From Elusimicrobiota bacterium (lineage in GTDB: Bacteria; Elusimicrobiota; Elusimicrobia; UBA1565; UBA9628): 10,229 bases of DNA. A model generated the notes under the pieces. The model had not been told where the DNA came from. It made no database searches and worked only from the letters and a program-made list of their open reading frames with translations. This document shows, in pieces, positions 1 to 7,126 of this stretch; within the stretch, counting starts at the first letter, position 1, and every line of letters starts with the position of its first letter. Where the stretch lies: positions 1-10,229 of the forward strand of contig JAGWMT010000100.1 of the NCBI GenBank assembly GCA_028871595.1. The letters run 5' to 3'. Both the position numbers and the translations under genes were made by a program.

Positions 1-1965
1 CGCGGCCTTCGGCTCGAACGGTTGTTCCCCGTCCAACATCCCGTGCAGGCGTCGAAGCGAGTCGCGTCCCTCCTGGTCGAGAAGCGGGAGGCTCGTCGCC
101 CAGCCGATGGCGTCCTCCAACTCGCGGCGCAGGGCGTTCGAGGGCGCGCCGGAACCGGAGTTTCGCGCCGGCCGCCGGCAGGACGCGGCGACCAGCGCGG
201 CGCGTTCGGCGTCGCAGGCCCGCGCGTCTCCGGCCAGCGCGCGGCACAAATAATCCGAACCGCAGCGCGACCGCCGGTAGCTCTCGAAGGCGGGGCAGAG
301 CAGGCGCTGGACTGAATTTTTGGCGAACGTGTCGCAGCCGGCTCCCGTCATGAGGTACGAGAGGTAGTCGGCGCAGTCCTCGACGCGGACGCCGACGAAG
401 ACGTACGGCGCCGCCGCCTGGAAGGCCAGGCAGCGGGACCGCGCGTCGCCCCCGCTTCCCAGCGCCGCGCAAGCTTTGCCTCGATCCTCCACGGCGAGCT
501 TGGGGCTTGCGAGTCCGTAGCCCGCGGTGCACGCGCGCAAGGACTCGGGACCCGGCGTCGCGAGCTCGACGAGCAAGGACATGCCCTCCAAGGACGTGAC
601 GCAGTTTCCCGTCGAATTCCCCTCAAGGAAAGCGCCGGGGATCGCGCGGCAGAGGCCGGGATCGCGGGAGGAGAAGGCCGAGCAGGAGTACAAGAGGTCG
701 CGCTCGACGGGGGGCAGCAACGCGACGGTCATGGGGCTCCGCGCGCAATAATCCGCGGCGTCCTTCGCGCCCACGACGCCCGGACGCCCCCAACCGGCCG
801 GCGCGGACGCGAGTTTCGCCAGCGCCTCGAGCCGGCGCGCCTGCTCCGACGCCTGAGCCAGCAGCCCGCTGGTGTCCGGCTCCGGCGTGGACGGCGCCGT
901 CGCGGCGGGCGGGGACATCAGGCGCTTCACCGGACGCTCGTCGCCGGGTTTGACGCTCGAGGTCAGCGATTTCAGGAAAGCGAGCAGGTCGTTCTTCTCT
1001 CCCTGCGTCAGGTGCAACGGTTTGATGGACGAGCTTTGGTAGCGGGTGTGGTTGCCGCCTTCGTTGTAGAAATCGATGACCTCCGCCAGCGTCTTGAACC
1101 GCCCGTCGTGCATGTAGGGCGGCGTGAGCGCCGCGTTGCGCAGGCTGGCTGGGCGAAAAGCCCCCCAATTCTCCGGAACGGGCTCGACGCGGTAGCGGCC
1201 GGGGTCGTCCTGGGGGCCCGGCGCGAGGCCGATGTTTCGGAAGCGCGAGGCGAAGTTGAGGTGGCTCGAGGCGTGGCACTCGTAGCAGTTGGCCTTTCCC
1301 GAGAAGAGAATGAGGCCGCGTTGGGCGGCCGGGCTCAAGCCCGTGCGGTTCTTGAGGAAATGGTCGAAAGGGCTGTCCTCGGGCGGGGTCAGCGACAAAA
1401 CGAACGCGCCCAAGGCCCGGCCGATCGTCGTCGAGCTGATGGCGGTGCCCGGAAAGGCCGCGGCGAAGGCCGCCGCATAGCCGGGATCTTCGGCCAGTCG
1501 CTTGGAGAGGTCCGGCAGCGACGCGCCCATCTCGTTCGGGGTCTGGAGGGCGATCAAGGCGGCCTCGTCGACGGTCGCGGCCCGGCCGTCCCAGAACAAC
1601 TCGCGGTACGTGTAGGCCTTGAGCAGGCTGGGCGTGTGGCGCGCGACGGGCTTGCCGTCGCGCCCGAGGGCTCGAGGCAGGCCGTCGGCGAAGTAATGGG
1701 AGGGCTGGTGGCAGGTGGCGCAGCTCATCGCGCCGTTGATCGAAAGGCCGGGATCGAAGAAGAGGCGCCGGCCGAGCTCAAGCTCCGCGGCGGAGGCGCG
1801 GTCGCCGCGCCGGAAAGTCGTGACCTTGGTGATCCGCCAGAGCGCCGCCTCCGGGTCGGCGGGGCTCGAGTCGTCGGCGACCGCCGGGAGCAGGAGCGCG
1901 AAGAAGAGGAAGGCGATCAGGAGGAAGATTCCGCCCCGGCCTGGAGGGCGCGTCGGATAGTCCAT
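1..1965 (-). CDS. Di-heme cytochrome c peroxidase (MauG/CcpA family) with long Cys-rich C-terminal extension, partial
   Basis: Reading leftwards from ATG at 1965, the frame is open for 655 codons to the window edge, so the C-terminus is missing. Residues about 12-30 form a hydrophobic export signal (GIFLLIAFLFFALLLPAVA). Two c-type heme sites are visible: CATCH (C82, C85, H86) and CYECH (C227, C230, H231). LRNAALTPPYMHDGRF (275-290) carries the Met (M285) typical of bacterial cytochrome c peroxidases. Family members reduce H2O2 in the periplasm or, in MauG-like branches, oxidise proteins. The peroxidase module ends near residue 340, the usual full length of the family. A Pro-rich linker (about 350-365) follows, then at least 290 residues with 14 cysteines and no CxxCH motif; I do not recognise this extension. 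No Shine-Dalgarno sequence lies at a normal distance; the start is chosen by the signal peptide and a promoter just upstream. The peroxidase call is firm; the substrate and the extension's role are unknown. Confidence 0.93.
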   Translation of the reverse strand, partial: MDYPTRPPGRGGIFLLIAFLFFALLLPAVADDSSPADPEAALWRITKVTTFRRGDRASAAELELGRRLFFDPGLSINGAMSCATCHQPSHYFADGLPRALGRDGKPVARHTPSLLKAYTYRELFWDGRAATVDEAALIALQTPNEMGASLPDLSKRLAEDPGYAAAFAAAFPGTAISSTTIGRALGAFVLSLTPPEDSPFDHFLKNRTGLSPAAQRGLILFSGKANCYECHASSHLNFASRFRNIGLAPGPQDDPGRYRVEPVPENWGAFRPASLRNAALTPPYMHDGRFKTLAEVIDFYNEGGNHTRYQSSSIKPLHLTQGEKNDLLAFLKSLTSSVKPGDERPVKRLMSPPAATAPSTPEPDTSGLLAQASEQARRLEALAKLASAPAGWGRPGVVGAKDAADYCARSPMTVALLPPVERDLLYSCSAFSSRDPGLCRAIPGAFLEGNSTGNCVTSLEGMSLLVELATPGPESLRACTAGYGLASPKLAVEDRGKACAALGSGGDARSRCLAFQAAAPYVFVGVRVEDCADYLSYLMTGAGCDTFAKNSVQRLLCPAFESYRRSRCGSDYLCRALAGDARACDAERAALVAASCRRPARNSGSGAPSNALRRELEDAIGWATSLPLLDQEGRDSLRRLHGMLDGEQPFEPKAA

Positions 1966-1974
1966 CGCGTCAGC

Positions 1975-2003
1975 ATTATAACGTCGTCCCCGGGGAGCGG
2001 CAA
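1975..2003 (-). promoter_or_regulatory. Sigma70-type promoter for the peroxidase gene
   Basis: On the minus strand a -35 box TTGCCG (2003-1998) and a perfect -10 box TATAAT (1980-1975) are separated by exactly 17 bases. The -10 ends 9 bases before the ATG at 1965, so transcription would start within a few bases of the start codon and give a leaderless mRNA. The only purine-rich stretch upstream (GGGGA) overlaps the spacer and is too far from the ATG to serve as a ribosome binding site. The position and spacing are seen directly; activity is inferred. Confidence 0.6.
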
Positions 2004-2008
2004 GGGGC

Positions 2009-2032
2009 TTGACGGCGCGGCACTTTTGGGGA
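2009..2032 (+). promoter_or_regulatory. Possible weak promoter elements and RBS for the divergent Cys-rich gene
   Basis: A TTGACG hexamer at 2009-2014 matches five of six -35 consensus positions, but no good -10 box follows at 16-18 bases (the best is AAAACT at 2032). GGGGA at 2028-2032 is the nearest Shine-Dalgarno-like stretch, 10 bases before the GTG at 2043. The -35-like hexamer lies only 5 bases from the -35 box of the opposite-strand promoter, so the two would compete if both are real. Confidence 0.25.
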
Positions 2033-2042
2033 AAACTGTCGT

Positions 2043-2765
2043 GTGAAGACCTTTCTGCTTCTGCTGCTCGTGACGGCGCCGGCCTGTCCTGCGGCCGCGG
2101 CGGGCCGTTGCCGCGCCTCGTTCACCGTCGAGAAGGCTCTAAAGGAAAAGCCCGCCGACCCCGCCCTTTTCTGGGCCTTGGGCCGCTACGTCGTTTACAA
2201 AGCCTTCGCCTCCCGCAAGCCCGCGCTTTGCTTCCAGCTCAAGCCTTTTCAGTTCATGGCGGGGATAGACGACGCGATGATGCCGGGGGACGTCTGGTGC
2301 CGCGGCGAATACGCGAAGATGGTCTTCGCCCGGGAATACAACGCGCCCACCCCGGACTTCGACCGGGCCTGCCGCCGCTTCCTTGAGGCCCTTCCCGGGA
2401 AGGAAGCCAAGAGCTCGAAGGAGGTCGCGCTCGCGTGCGGGGTCATCGCGCACGACAGGACGCGTCCGGCGGCGCTTTGCGAGGAGCTCGCCAAGAAGCT
2501 GAATATGCGAGGCGAGCTCTCGGATTGCCGATGCACCTTCGGGTCGCTGGCGGGCCATACGGACTCCTGCGCGCCGCACGTCGAGCGCACGCCGCGTCAC
2601 GTCGGCCCGCGCGACGAGGACTCCTACGCGGCCTTGAGCGCGGCCTCTCGCGCCAAGGACCCGGGGCGGTGCGGAGAGGCGCTCATGTGCCGGCAGGTGA
2701 TGGGAGTGGACGTCTCCGGGGTGTTCGCCGCCCAGGCGGAGGACGTGGCGTGCGGGAAAAGATAG
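2043..2765 (+). CDS. Secreted Cys-rich protein of unknown function
   Basis: A 240-residue protein starting at GTG (2043). The start is supported by an immediate signal peptide: MKTF, a Leu run, then a likely signal peptidase I site after PAAAA near residue 20. C15 inside the signal lacks a proper lipobox, so a lipoprotein is unlikely. The mature part has 12 cysteines (C23, 63, 86, 110, 132, 146, 162, 164, 176, 210, 216, 237), suggesting a disulfide-stabilised, mainly helical extracytoplasmic protein. It has no CxxCH heme site. I do not recognise the family. Motifs such as YKAFASRKPALC (52-63) and ALSAASRAKDPGRC (197-210) resemble SAFSSRDPGLC in the Cys-rich extension of the divergently transcribed peroxidase, suggesting related folds and perhaps a shared role. 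It ends 16 bases from the convergent YeiH-family gene. Confidence 0.8.
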   Translation: MKTFLLLLLVTAPACPAAAAGRCRASFTVEKALKEKPADPALFWALGRYVVYKAFASRKPALCFQLKPFQFMAGIDDAMMPGDVWCRGEYAKMVFAREYNAPTPDFDRACRRFLEALPGKEAKSSKEVALACGVIAHDRTRPAALCEELAKKLNMRGELSDCRCTFGSLAGHTDSCAPHVERTPRHVGPRDEDSYAALSAASRAKDPGRCGEALMCRQVMGVDVSGVFAAQAEDVACGKR

Positions 2766-2774
2766 CGGTGAAAC

Positions 2775-2801
2775 GGGCGGCCTATTGGATGAGGCCGGCC
2801 C
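2775..2801. terminator. Hairpin between convergent genes, possible terminator
   Basis: The arms CGGCCT (2778-2783) and AGGCCG (2792-2797) pair perfectly around an 8-base loop. The stem is extended by GGG (2775-2777) and CCC (2799-2801) across one bulged G. It overlaps the stop and last codons of the YeiH-family gene and lies just after the stop of the Cys-rich gene. The following U-tract is poor: on the minus strand only GTTTC, on the plus strand none. It may end transcription from the minus strand weakly or act as a 3' stability structure. Confidence 0.4.
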
Positions 2802-3705
2802 GGATCAGCGCCAGGGAGATCGCGCCGACCAAAGCCCACAGGACCACGCCCTGCACCAGCGGGCGCGGGCCGACCTTGCGCAGGGCCGCGCGGCTCAGAC
2901 CCGAGCCGATCAGGAACAGCGTCGCCGTGAGGCCCGCCTTCCCGGCGGAGTTGAGATAACTCCAGGCGGCCCCGGCCGACGGAATAAACGTGTTCGCCGC
3001 GGCGGCCAGCACGAAGAACAAAATGAACCAGGGCCACTGCACTTTCGCCTTGGAGCGGGTGAACCCCGCGGTGGCCAGGCACACCGGCACGATCCACAGC
3101 GCGCGCGCCAGCTTCACCGTGGCACCCACGGCCAGGGCGTCGGCGCCGTACTTGAGGCACGCGCCGACCACGGAGCTGGTGTCGTGGATGGCCAGCGCGG
3201 CCCACAGGCCGAACTGGGTCTGGCTGAGCCCCAGCGCGCGGCCGATGAGGGGAAACAGGAGCAGCGCGGCCGAGTTGAGCAGGAACACCGTGCCCAGCGC
3301 CACCGACATCTGCTCGCCGTCCGCGCCGACCACCGGGCCGACCGCCGCGATCGCCGAGCCCCCGCAGATGGCCGTGCCGACCGAGACCAGGTAGGACGTG
3401 GTTTTCTCGACGGCCAGCGCGCGGCCCAGCGCCCAGCCCGCCGCCAGCGCGAAAGCGATGCTTCCGGCCGTGTAGACGAAGCCGTCCGCCCCGGCGCCGA
3501 GCACGCGGTGCAGATCCATGCCGAAGCCCAGGCCGACGACGCTGGCCTGGAGCAGGGTCTTGGTCAGGCGGCGCGCCGTCTCCGGCGCGGGCATGGGGAA
3601 GAACAGCGCGAAGGCGATCCCCAGCACCAGCGCGACGGGCGGCGAGGCCCAGGGCGTGAGCGCGAAGACGAAGAGCGCGGCGAAGAGAAGCTCGGTGGGG
3701 CGCAT
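2782..3705 (-). CDS. UPF0324/YeiH-family membrane transporter (putative sulfate exporter)
   Basis: A 307-residue, very hydrophobic protein with about nine or ten predicted membrane segments. Family signatures are visible: ASVVGLGFGMDL (54-65), GTAICGGSAIAA (110-121), AIHDTSSVVGA (172-182) and the C-terminal GLTATLFLIGSGLSR (258-272). The family (UPF0324, YeiH) is annotated as putative sulfate exporters and is often found near sulfur metabolism genes; the substrate is not well proven. It is the last gene of the minus-strand efflux operon. Its ATG lies 9 bases after the TAA of the DUF2892 gene and in the same reading frame, so readthrough would give a fusion. The nearest ribosome binding site, AAAGGA (3724-3719), lies inside the upstream gene's end with a long 13-base spacing, suggesting translational coupling. 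The family call is secure; function here is inferred. Confidence 0.88.
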   Translation of the reverse strand: MRPTELLFAALFVFALTPWASPPVALVLGIAFALFFPMPAPETARRLTKTLLQASVVGLGFGMDLHRVLGAGADGFVYTAGSIAFALAAGWALGRALAVEKTTSYLVSVGTAICGGSAIAAVGPVVGADGEQMSVALGTVFLLNSAALLLFPLIGRALGLSQTQFGLWAALAIHDTSSVVGACLKYGADALAVGATVKLARALWIVPVCLATAGFTRSKAKVQWPWFILFFVLAAAANTFIPSAGAAWSYLNSAGKAGLTATLFLIGSGLSRAALRKVGPRPLVQGVVLWALVGAISLALIRAGLIQ

Positions 3706-3714
3706 GGGGAGATT

Positions 3715-3915
3715 TTAGTCCTTTCGGGCCCCGTCCCACCCCAGCGCGCGCAGGATGTCCTCCATCAGGCACCAGCGCGTGAACGCCGATTGCAGCAGGT
3801 TCGCGCCGACGAAGGCGGTGAACCAGAGGAAGCGCACGTCGACGTAGTGCGCCAGGGCCGCGCTGGCCAGCACGAACGCGCCCGCGATGGCGCGGATGCG
3901 ATGATCGAGGTTCAT
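3715..3915 (-). CDS. DUF2892 (YgaP-like transmembrane hairpin) protein
   Basis: A 66-residue protein made of two membrane helices (about 8-22 and 27-44). The C-terminal stretch LLQSAFTRWCLMEDILRALG (40-59) is the hallmark of DUF2892, including its conserved Cys (C49). This domain occurs alone or fused to rhodanese, as in the inner-membrane sulfurtransferase YgaP; there is no rhodanese domain here. The ATG follows the RND permease stop after a single base. A GGGAG ribosome binding site (3927-3923) lies 7 bases before the ATG, inside the end of the RND gene. Tight packing says it is made together with the pump. From memory, stand-alone DUF2892 proteins commonly sit beside RND permeases of this type; whether they bind the pump is not known to me. 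Confidence 0.85.
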   Translation of the reverse strand: MNLDHRIRAIAGAFVLASAALAHYVDVRFLWFTAFVGANLLQSAFTRWCLMEDILRALGWDGARKD

Positions 3916-3916
3916 A

Positions 3917-6900
3917 TCAGTTCTCCCGGGCGAGCTCTCGCCGCTTTTCCAGCATGAAGTACAGGACCGGCACGGCCACGCGCGAGAGCACCGTCGAGGC
4001 GACCTCGCCCGCCATGAGGGCCACCGCCAGACCCTGGAAGATCGGATCGAACAGGATCACCCCGGCGCCGCAGACCACGGCCGCGGCCGTCAGCAGCATG
4101 GGGCGGAAGCGCACCGCGCCCGCGTCGATCACCGCGTCGCGAAGGCTCATGCCCTCGCGCCGGCGCAGTTCGATGAAGTCCACCAGGATGATGGAGTTGC
4201 GCACCACGATGCCCGCTCCCGCGATGAAGCCGATCATCGACGTGGCGGTGAAGAACGCGCCCATCGCCCAGTGCGCGGGCAGGATGCCCACCAAGGTCAG
4301 CGGGATGGGGGCCATGATCACCAGCGGCACCGTGAACGACTCGAACCAGGCCACCACCAGCGCGTAGATGAGAAGAAGGACCATGGCGAACGCCACGCCC
4401 ATGTCGCGGAACACCTCGTAGGTGATCTGCCACTCCCCGTCCCACTTCAGCGCCGGCTTCGACGTGTCGTCGGGCAGGCGCGTGTACCAGGTGCGAAGGT
4501 CCACGCCGGCCTCGCGCGCCATGGCGTCGATCTTGGGCTTGAGATCCAGCAGCGCGTACACCGGGCTTTCCGTGCGCCCGCCCACGTCGGCGATCACGTA
4601 CGAGACGGGCCGCAGGTTCTTGTGCTGGAGGGAGGCGTCCACCTCGGCGCGGTCCGTCCGCGTCAGCGCCCCGATCGTCACCGGCGTTCCCGACCGCGAG
4701 ATCAGCGGCACGGACCGGACCGCGTCCAGGCCGCGGCGCGCGTCCGGCGGCAGGCGCAGGCGGATGTCCACCGGCTCCAGCTCCGAATCCATGTGCGCCA
4801 GGTCCAAGGTCTCCCCGGCCAGCGCCAAACGCGCCGCCGCCGCGACCTGGGCCGGCGCGATCCCGTTGAGCGTGGCCTTCTCCCGGTCCACGACCAGCCG
4901 GTCCAGCGGCTCCGGGGACGCCACGTAGGTGTCCACGTCGGTGATCTCCGGGGTCTTCTCGAGCAGGGCCTGCAGGCGCCGGGCCAGGTCCGCGCGCTGG
5001 GCGGCGTCGGGGCCGTAGATCTCGAACACCAAGGTGGACAGCACCGGCGGACCGGGAGGGACCTCGGCCACCTGGACGCGCGCGCCGTGGCGGCGCGCGA
5101 TCTCGGTGACGGCCGCGCGCAGGGAACGGGCGATCGCGTGGCTTTGGCGGCGGCCGCCCTTGGGCGTGAGCTGGACCACCAGGTCGGCCTGATCGGGGTT
5201 CGTGCGCAGGAAGTAGTGACGCACCAGACCGTTGAAGTTGTACGGCGCGCCCATCCCCACGTAAGCGATCACGCGCCGGGTCTCGGGCGCGGCGCGCAGG
5301 ACGCCGGAGAGCTCGGCGACGACGCCGCGCGTCGCCTCCAGCGAGGAGCCCTCGGGCATGTTCAGCACCACCTCGAAGTCGTCCTTATCGTCGAACGGCA
5401 GCATCTTGATGATCACGGCCTTCAGAGGGATCAACGCCATGGCCGCGGCCAGCAGCGCCGCCGTTCCCGCCAGGTACCAGGCGCGCGTCGTCCCGTCGTC
5501 GAGCAGACGGCCCATGATCCGGCGGTACGTCCGGTCCAGGGCCCCTTCCTCGGCGTGGTGCTTCGCGGGCGACGGCTTCCAGTAGGTCAGGATCTTCACG
5601 AACGCCCACGGCGACACCGCGAAAGCGATGAAGGCCGAGAACAGCATGGCGAACGACGCGCCCACCGGGATGGGCCGCATATAAGGCCCCATCAGGCCGC
5701 CGACGAAGGCCATCGGCAGGATGGCGGCGATCACGGCCCAGGTCGCCAGCAAGGTGGGATTGCCGACCTCGTCCACGGCGTCCACCGCCAAGGTCCACAG
5801 CGGGCGCCCGTCGTTCATCATGTAATGGCGGTGGATGTTCTCCACCACCACGATCGCGTCGTCCACCAAAATGCCGATCGAGAAGATCAGCGCGAACAAA
5901 GTGATCCTGTTGAGCGTGTACCCGAGCATCCAGTAGACCATCAGGGTCAGCGCCAGCGTCACCGGGACCGCGATCAGCACCACCAGCGCCTCGCGCAGGC
6001 CCAGCGCCAGCGCCACCAGCGCCGTGACCGACAAGGTGGCCAGCAGCATGTGGAACAGGAGCTCGTCGGACTTGTTCTTGGCCGTCTCGCCGTAGTCGCG
6101 CGTGACCGTCACGGTCAGCGCGGCGGGCAGACCTTTCCGGGCCTCCTCCACGCGCGCCAGCGCGGCGCGCGACACGTCGGTGGCGTTGGACCCGCGGCGC
6201 TTCGAGACCTGCAGGGTCACCGCGTCGCGTGCGGGCGAGCCCGCGGCCGCGGGCCCCAGCGCCGCGCCGTCGTAGACGTAGGCGTCGCGCGGATCGTCGT
6301 CCGGGCCGTCCACGATCCGGGCCACGTCGGAGACGCGCACGGGGCGTCCGTCGGACACGCCGATGACCACGCGGCTCAGATCGGAGGCGCTCCGGATGAA
6401 GGCGTCGGTCTCCACCTTGATCGCCCGCGCTCCGGTTTCCTCGGTTCCGGAGGGAAGCCGGCTGTTGGACGCGCGCAGCAGCCCGGCCAGGTCCAACGGC
6501 GACAGCCGGTGCCGGGCCAAGGCCGCGGGATCGAAGAACACGGAGAGCTGGCGCCGGTGGCCGCCCAGGATTTCGATATCGGACACGTCGTCCACGGCCG
6601 AGACCACGCGCCGGAGCTCCGCCGCGGCGCGGCGCAGCTCCAGGGGGCTCAGGCCGTTTCCGGTCAAGGTCAGCGCCAGGATGGGCACGTCGTCGATGGA
6701 GCGCGGCTTGATCAGCGGCTGGCCCGCGCCCGGCGGCAGCAGGTCCAGGTTCGCGTGCGTCTTCGTGAAGACGCGCGTCATCGCGTCGTCGGGGTCGGTC
6801 CCCACCTTGAAGCGGACGATGAAGAACGCCCCGTTGTTCTGAGCGGTGGAGTAGACGTACTCGACGCCCGGGATTTCCATCAGCCGGCGCTCGCCCACGG

Positions 6901-7126
6901 CGACCAGGCGCTCCTCCACCTCGCGCGCGCTGGAGCCCGGGAGGGGAACCATCACGTCGAACATCGGCACGTTGATCTGCGGCTCCTCCTCGCGCGGCAG
7001 GCGCCAGGTCGCCAGGGCGCCGAGGGCGACCGCGCCCAGCGCGATCAGCACCGTCAGCTTGGAGCGGATGAAGGTCTGGGCCAGGCGTCCGGCCGGGCCG
7101 AGGGGCTTCGGGGCGGGGGTGTTCAT
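3917..7126 (-). CDS. RND-family efflux permease (AcrB/MexB/HAE-like inner-membrane pump)
   Basis: A 1069-residue protein, typical RND length, with the classical duplicated architecture: TM1 (about 22-42), a large periplasmic loop, TM2-6 (about 355-510), TM7 (about 550-575), a second periplasmic loop, and TM8-12 (about 908-1060). The TM4 motif SIGILVDDAIVVVENIHRHY (416-435) holds the proton-relay pair D422/D423. In TM10, GAGIVVRNSIILVDF (970-984) has R976 where AcrB has K940. It would export substrates using the proton gradient as part of a tripartite envelope pump; the substrate cannot be read from sequence. The ATG at 7126 overlaps the TGA of the TolC-family gene (ATGA) and has GGAG 8 bases upstream. 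An upstream in-frame ATG at 7207 adds 27 basic residues that overlap the TolC coding end and is rejected. No adaptor gene is present in the operon. Confidence 0.95.
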   Translation of the reverse strand: MNTPAPKPLGPAGRLAQTFIRSKLTVLIALGAVALGALATWRLPREEEPQINVPMFDVMVPLPGSSAREVEERLVAVGERRLMEIPGVEYVYSTAQNNGAFFIVRFKVGTDPDDAMTRVFTKTHANLDLLPPGAGQPLIKPRSIDDVPILALTLTGNGLSPLELRRAAAELRRVVSAVDDVSDIEILGGHRRQLSVFFDPAALARHRLSPLDLAGLLRASNSRLPSGTEETGARAIKVETDAFIRSASDLSRVVIGVSDGRPVRVSDVARIVDGPDDDPRDAYVYDGAALGPAAAGSPARDAVTLQVSKRRGSNATDVSRAALARVEEARKGLPAALTVTVTRDYGETAKNKSDELLFHMLLATLSVTALVALALGLREALVVLIAVPVTLALTLMVYWMLGYTLNRITLFALIFSIGILVDDAIVVVENIHRHYMMNDGRPLWTLAVDAVDEVGNPTLLATWAVIAAILPMAFVGGLMGPYMRPIPVGASFAMLFSAFIAFAVSPWAFVKILTYWKPSPAKHHAEEGALDRTYRRIMGRLLDDGTTRAWYLAGTAALLAAAMALIPLKAVIIKMLPFDDKDDFEVVLNMPEGSSLEATRGVVAELSGVLRAAPETRRVIAYVGMGAPYNFNGLVRHYFLRTNPDQADLVVQLTPKGGRRQSHAIARSLRAAVTEIARRHGARVQVAEVPPGPPVLSTLVFEIYGPDAAQRADLARRLQALLEKTPEITDVDTYVASPEPLDRLVVDREKATLNGIAPAQVAAAARLALAGETLDLAHMDSELEPVDIRLRLPPDARRGLDAVRSVPLISRSGTPVTIGALTRTDRAEVDASLQHKNLRPVSYVIADVGGRTESPVYALLDLKPKIDAMAREAGVDLRTWYTRLPDDTSKPALKWDGEWQITYEVFRDMGVAFAMVLLLIYALVVAWFESFTVPLVIMAPIPLTLVGILPAHWAMGAFFTATSMIGFIAGAGIVVRNSIILVDFIELRRREGMSLRDAVIDAGAVRFRPMLLTAAAVVCGAGVILFDPIFQGLAVALMAGEVASTVLSRVAVPVLYFMLEKRRELAREN

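Noticed and set aside
623..1279. Minus-strand open frame of 218 codons inside the peroxidase gene, off frame
   Set aside because: Arg/Pro-rich translation in another frame of the same strand; the true frame is open throughout and carries the heme motifs.
1012..2046. Plus-strand open frame of 344 codons opposite the peroxidase gene
   Set aside because: The opposite strand has two CxxCH heme sites and a signal peptide in frame; this frame is Arg/Gly/Ala-rich noise.
2043..2102. Lipoprotein signal in the Cys-rich protein at C15
   Set aside because: The residues before C15 (TAPA) lack the Leu/Val at -3 expected of a lipobox, and a normal signal peptidase I site follows at AAAA.
2009..2386. Alternative TTG-initiated plus-strand gene of 125 codons
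   Set aside because: Off frame within the Cys-rich gene, with an Arg/Pro/Gly-rich product and no ribosome binding site.
2624..3772. Minus-strand open frame of 382 codons overlapping the YeiH-family gene
   Set aside because: Low-complexity Arg/Gly/Pro-rich product; the overlapping frame shows the full UPF0324 signature set.
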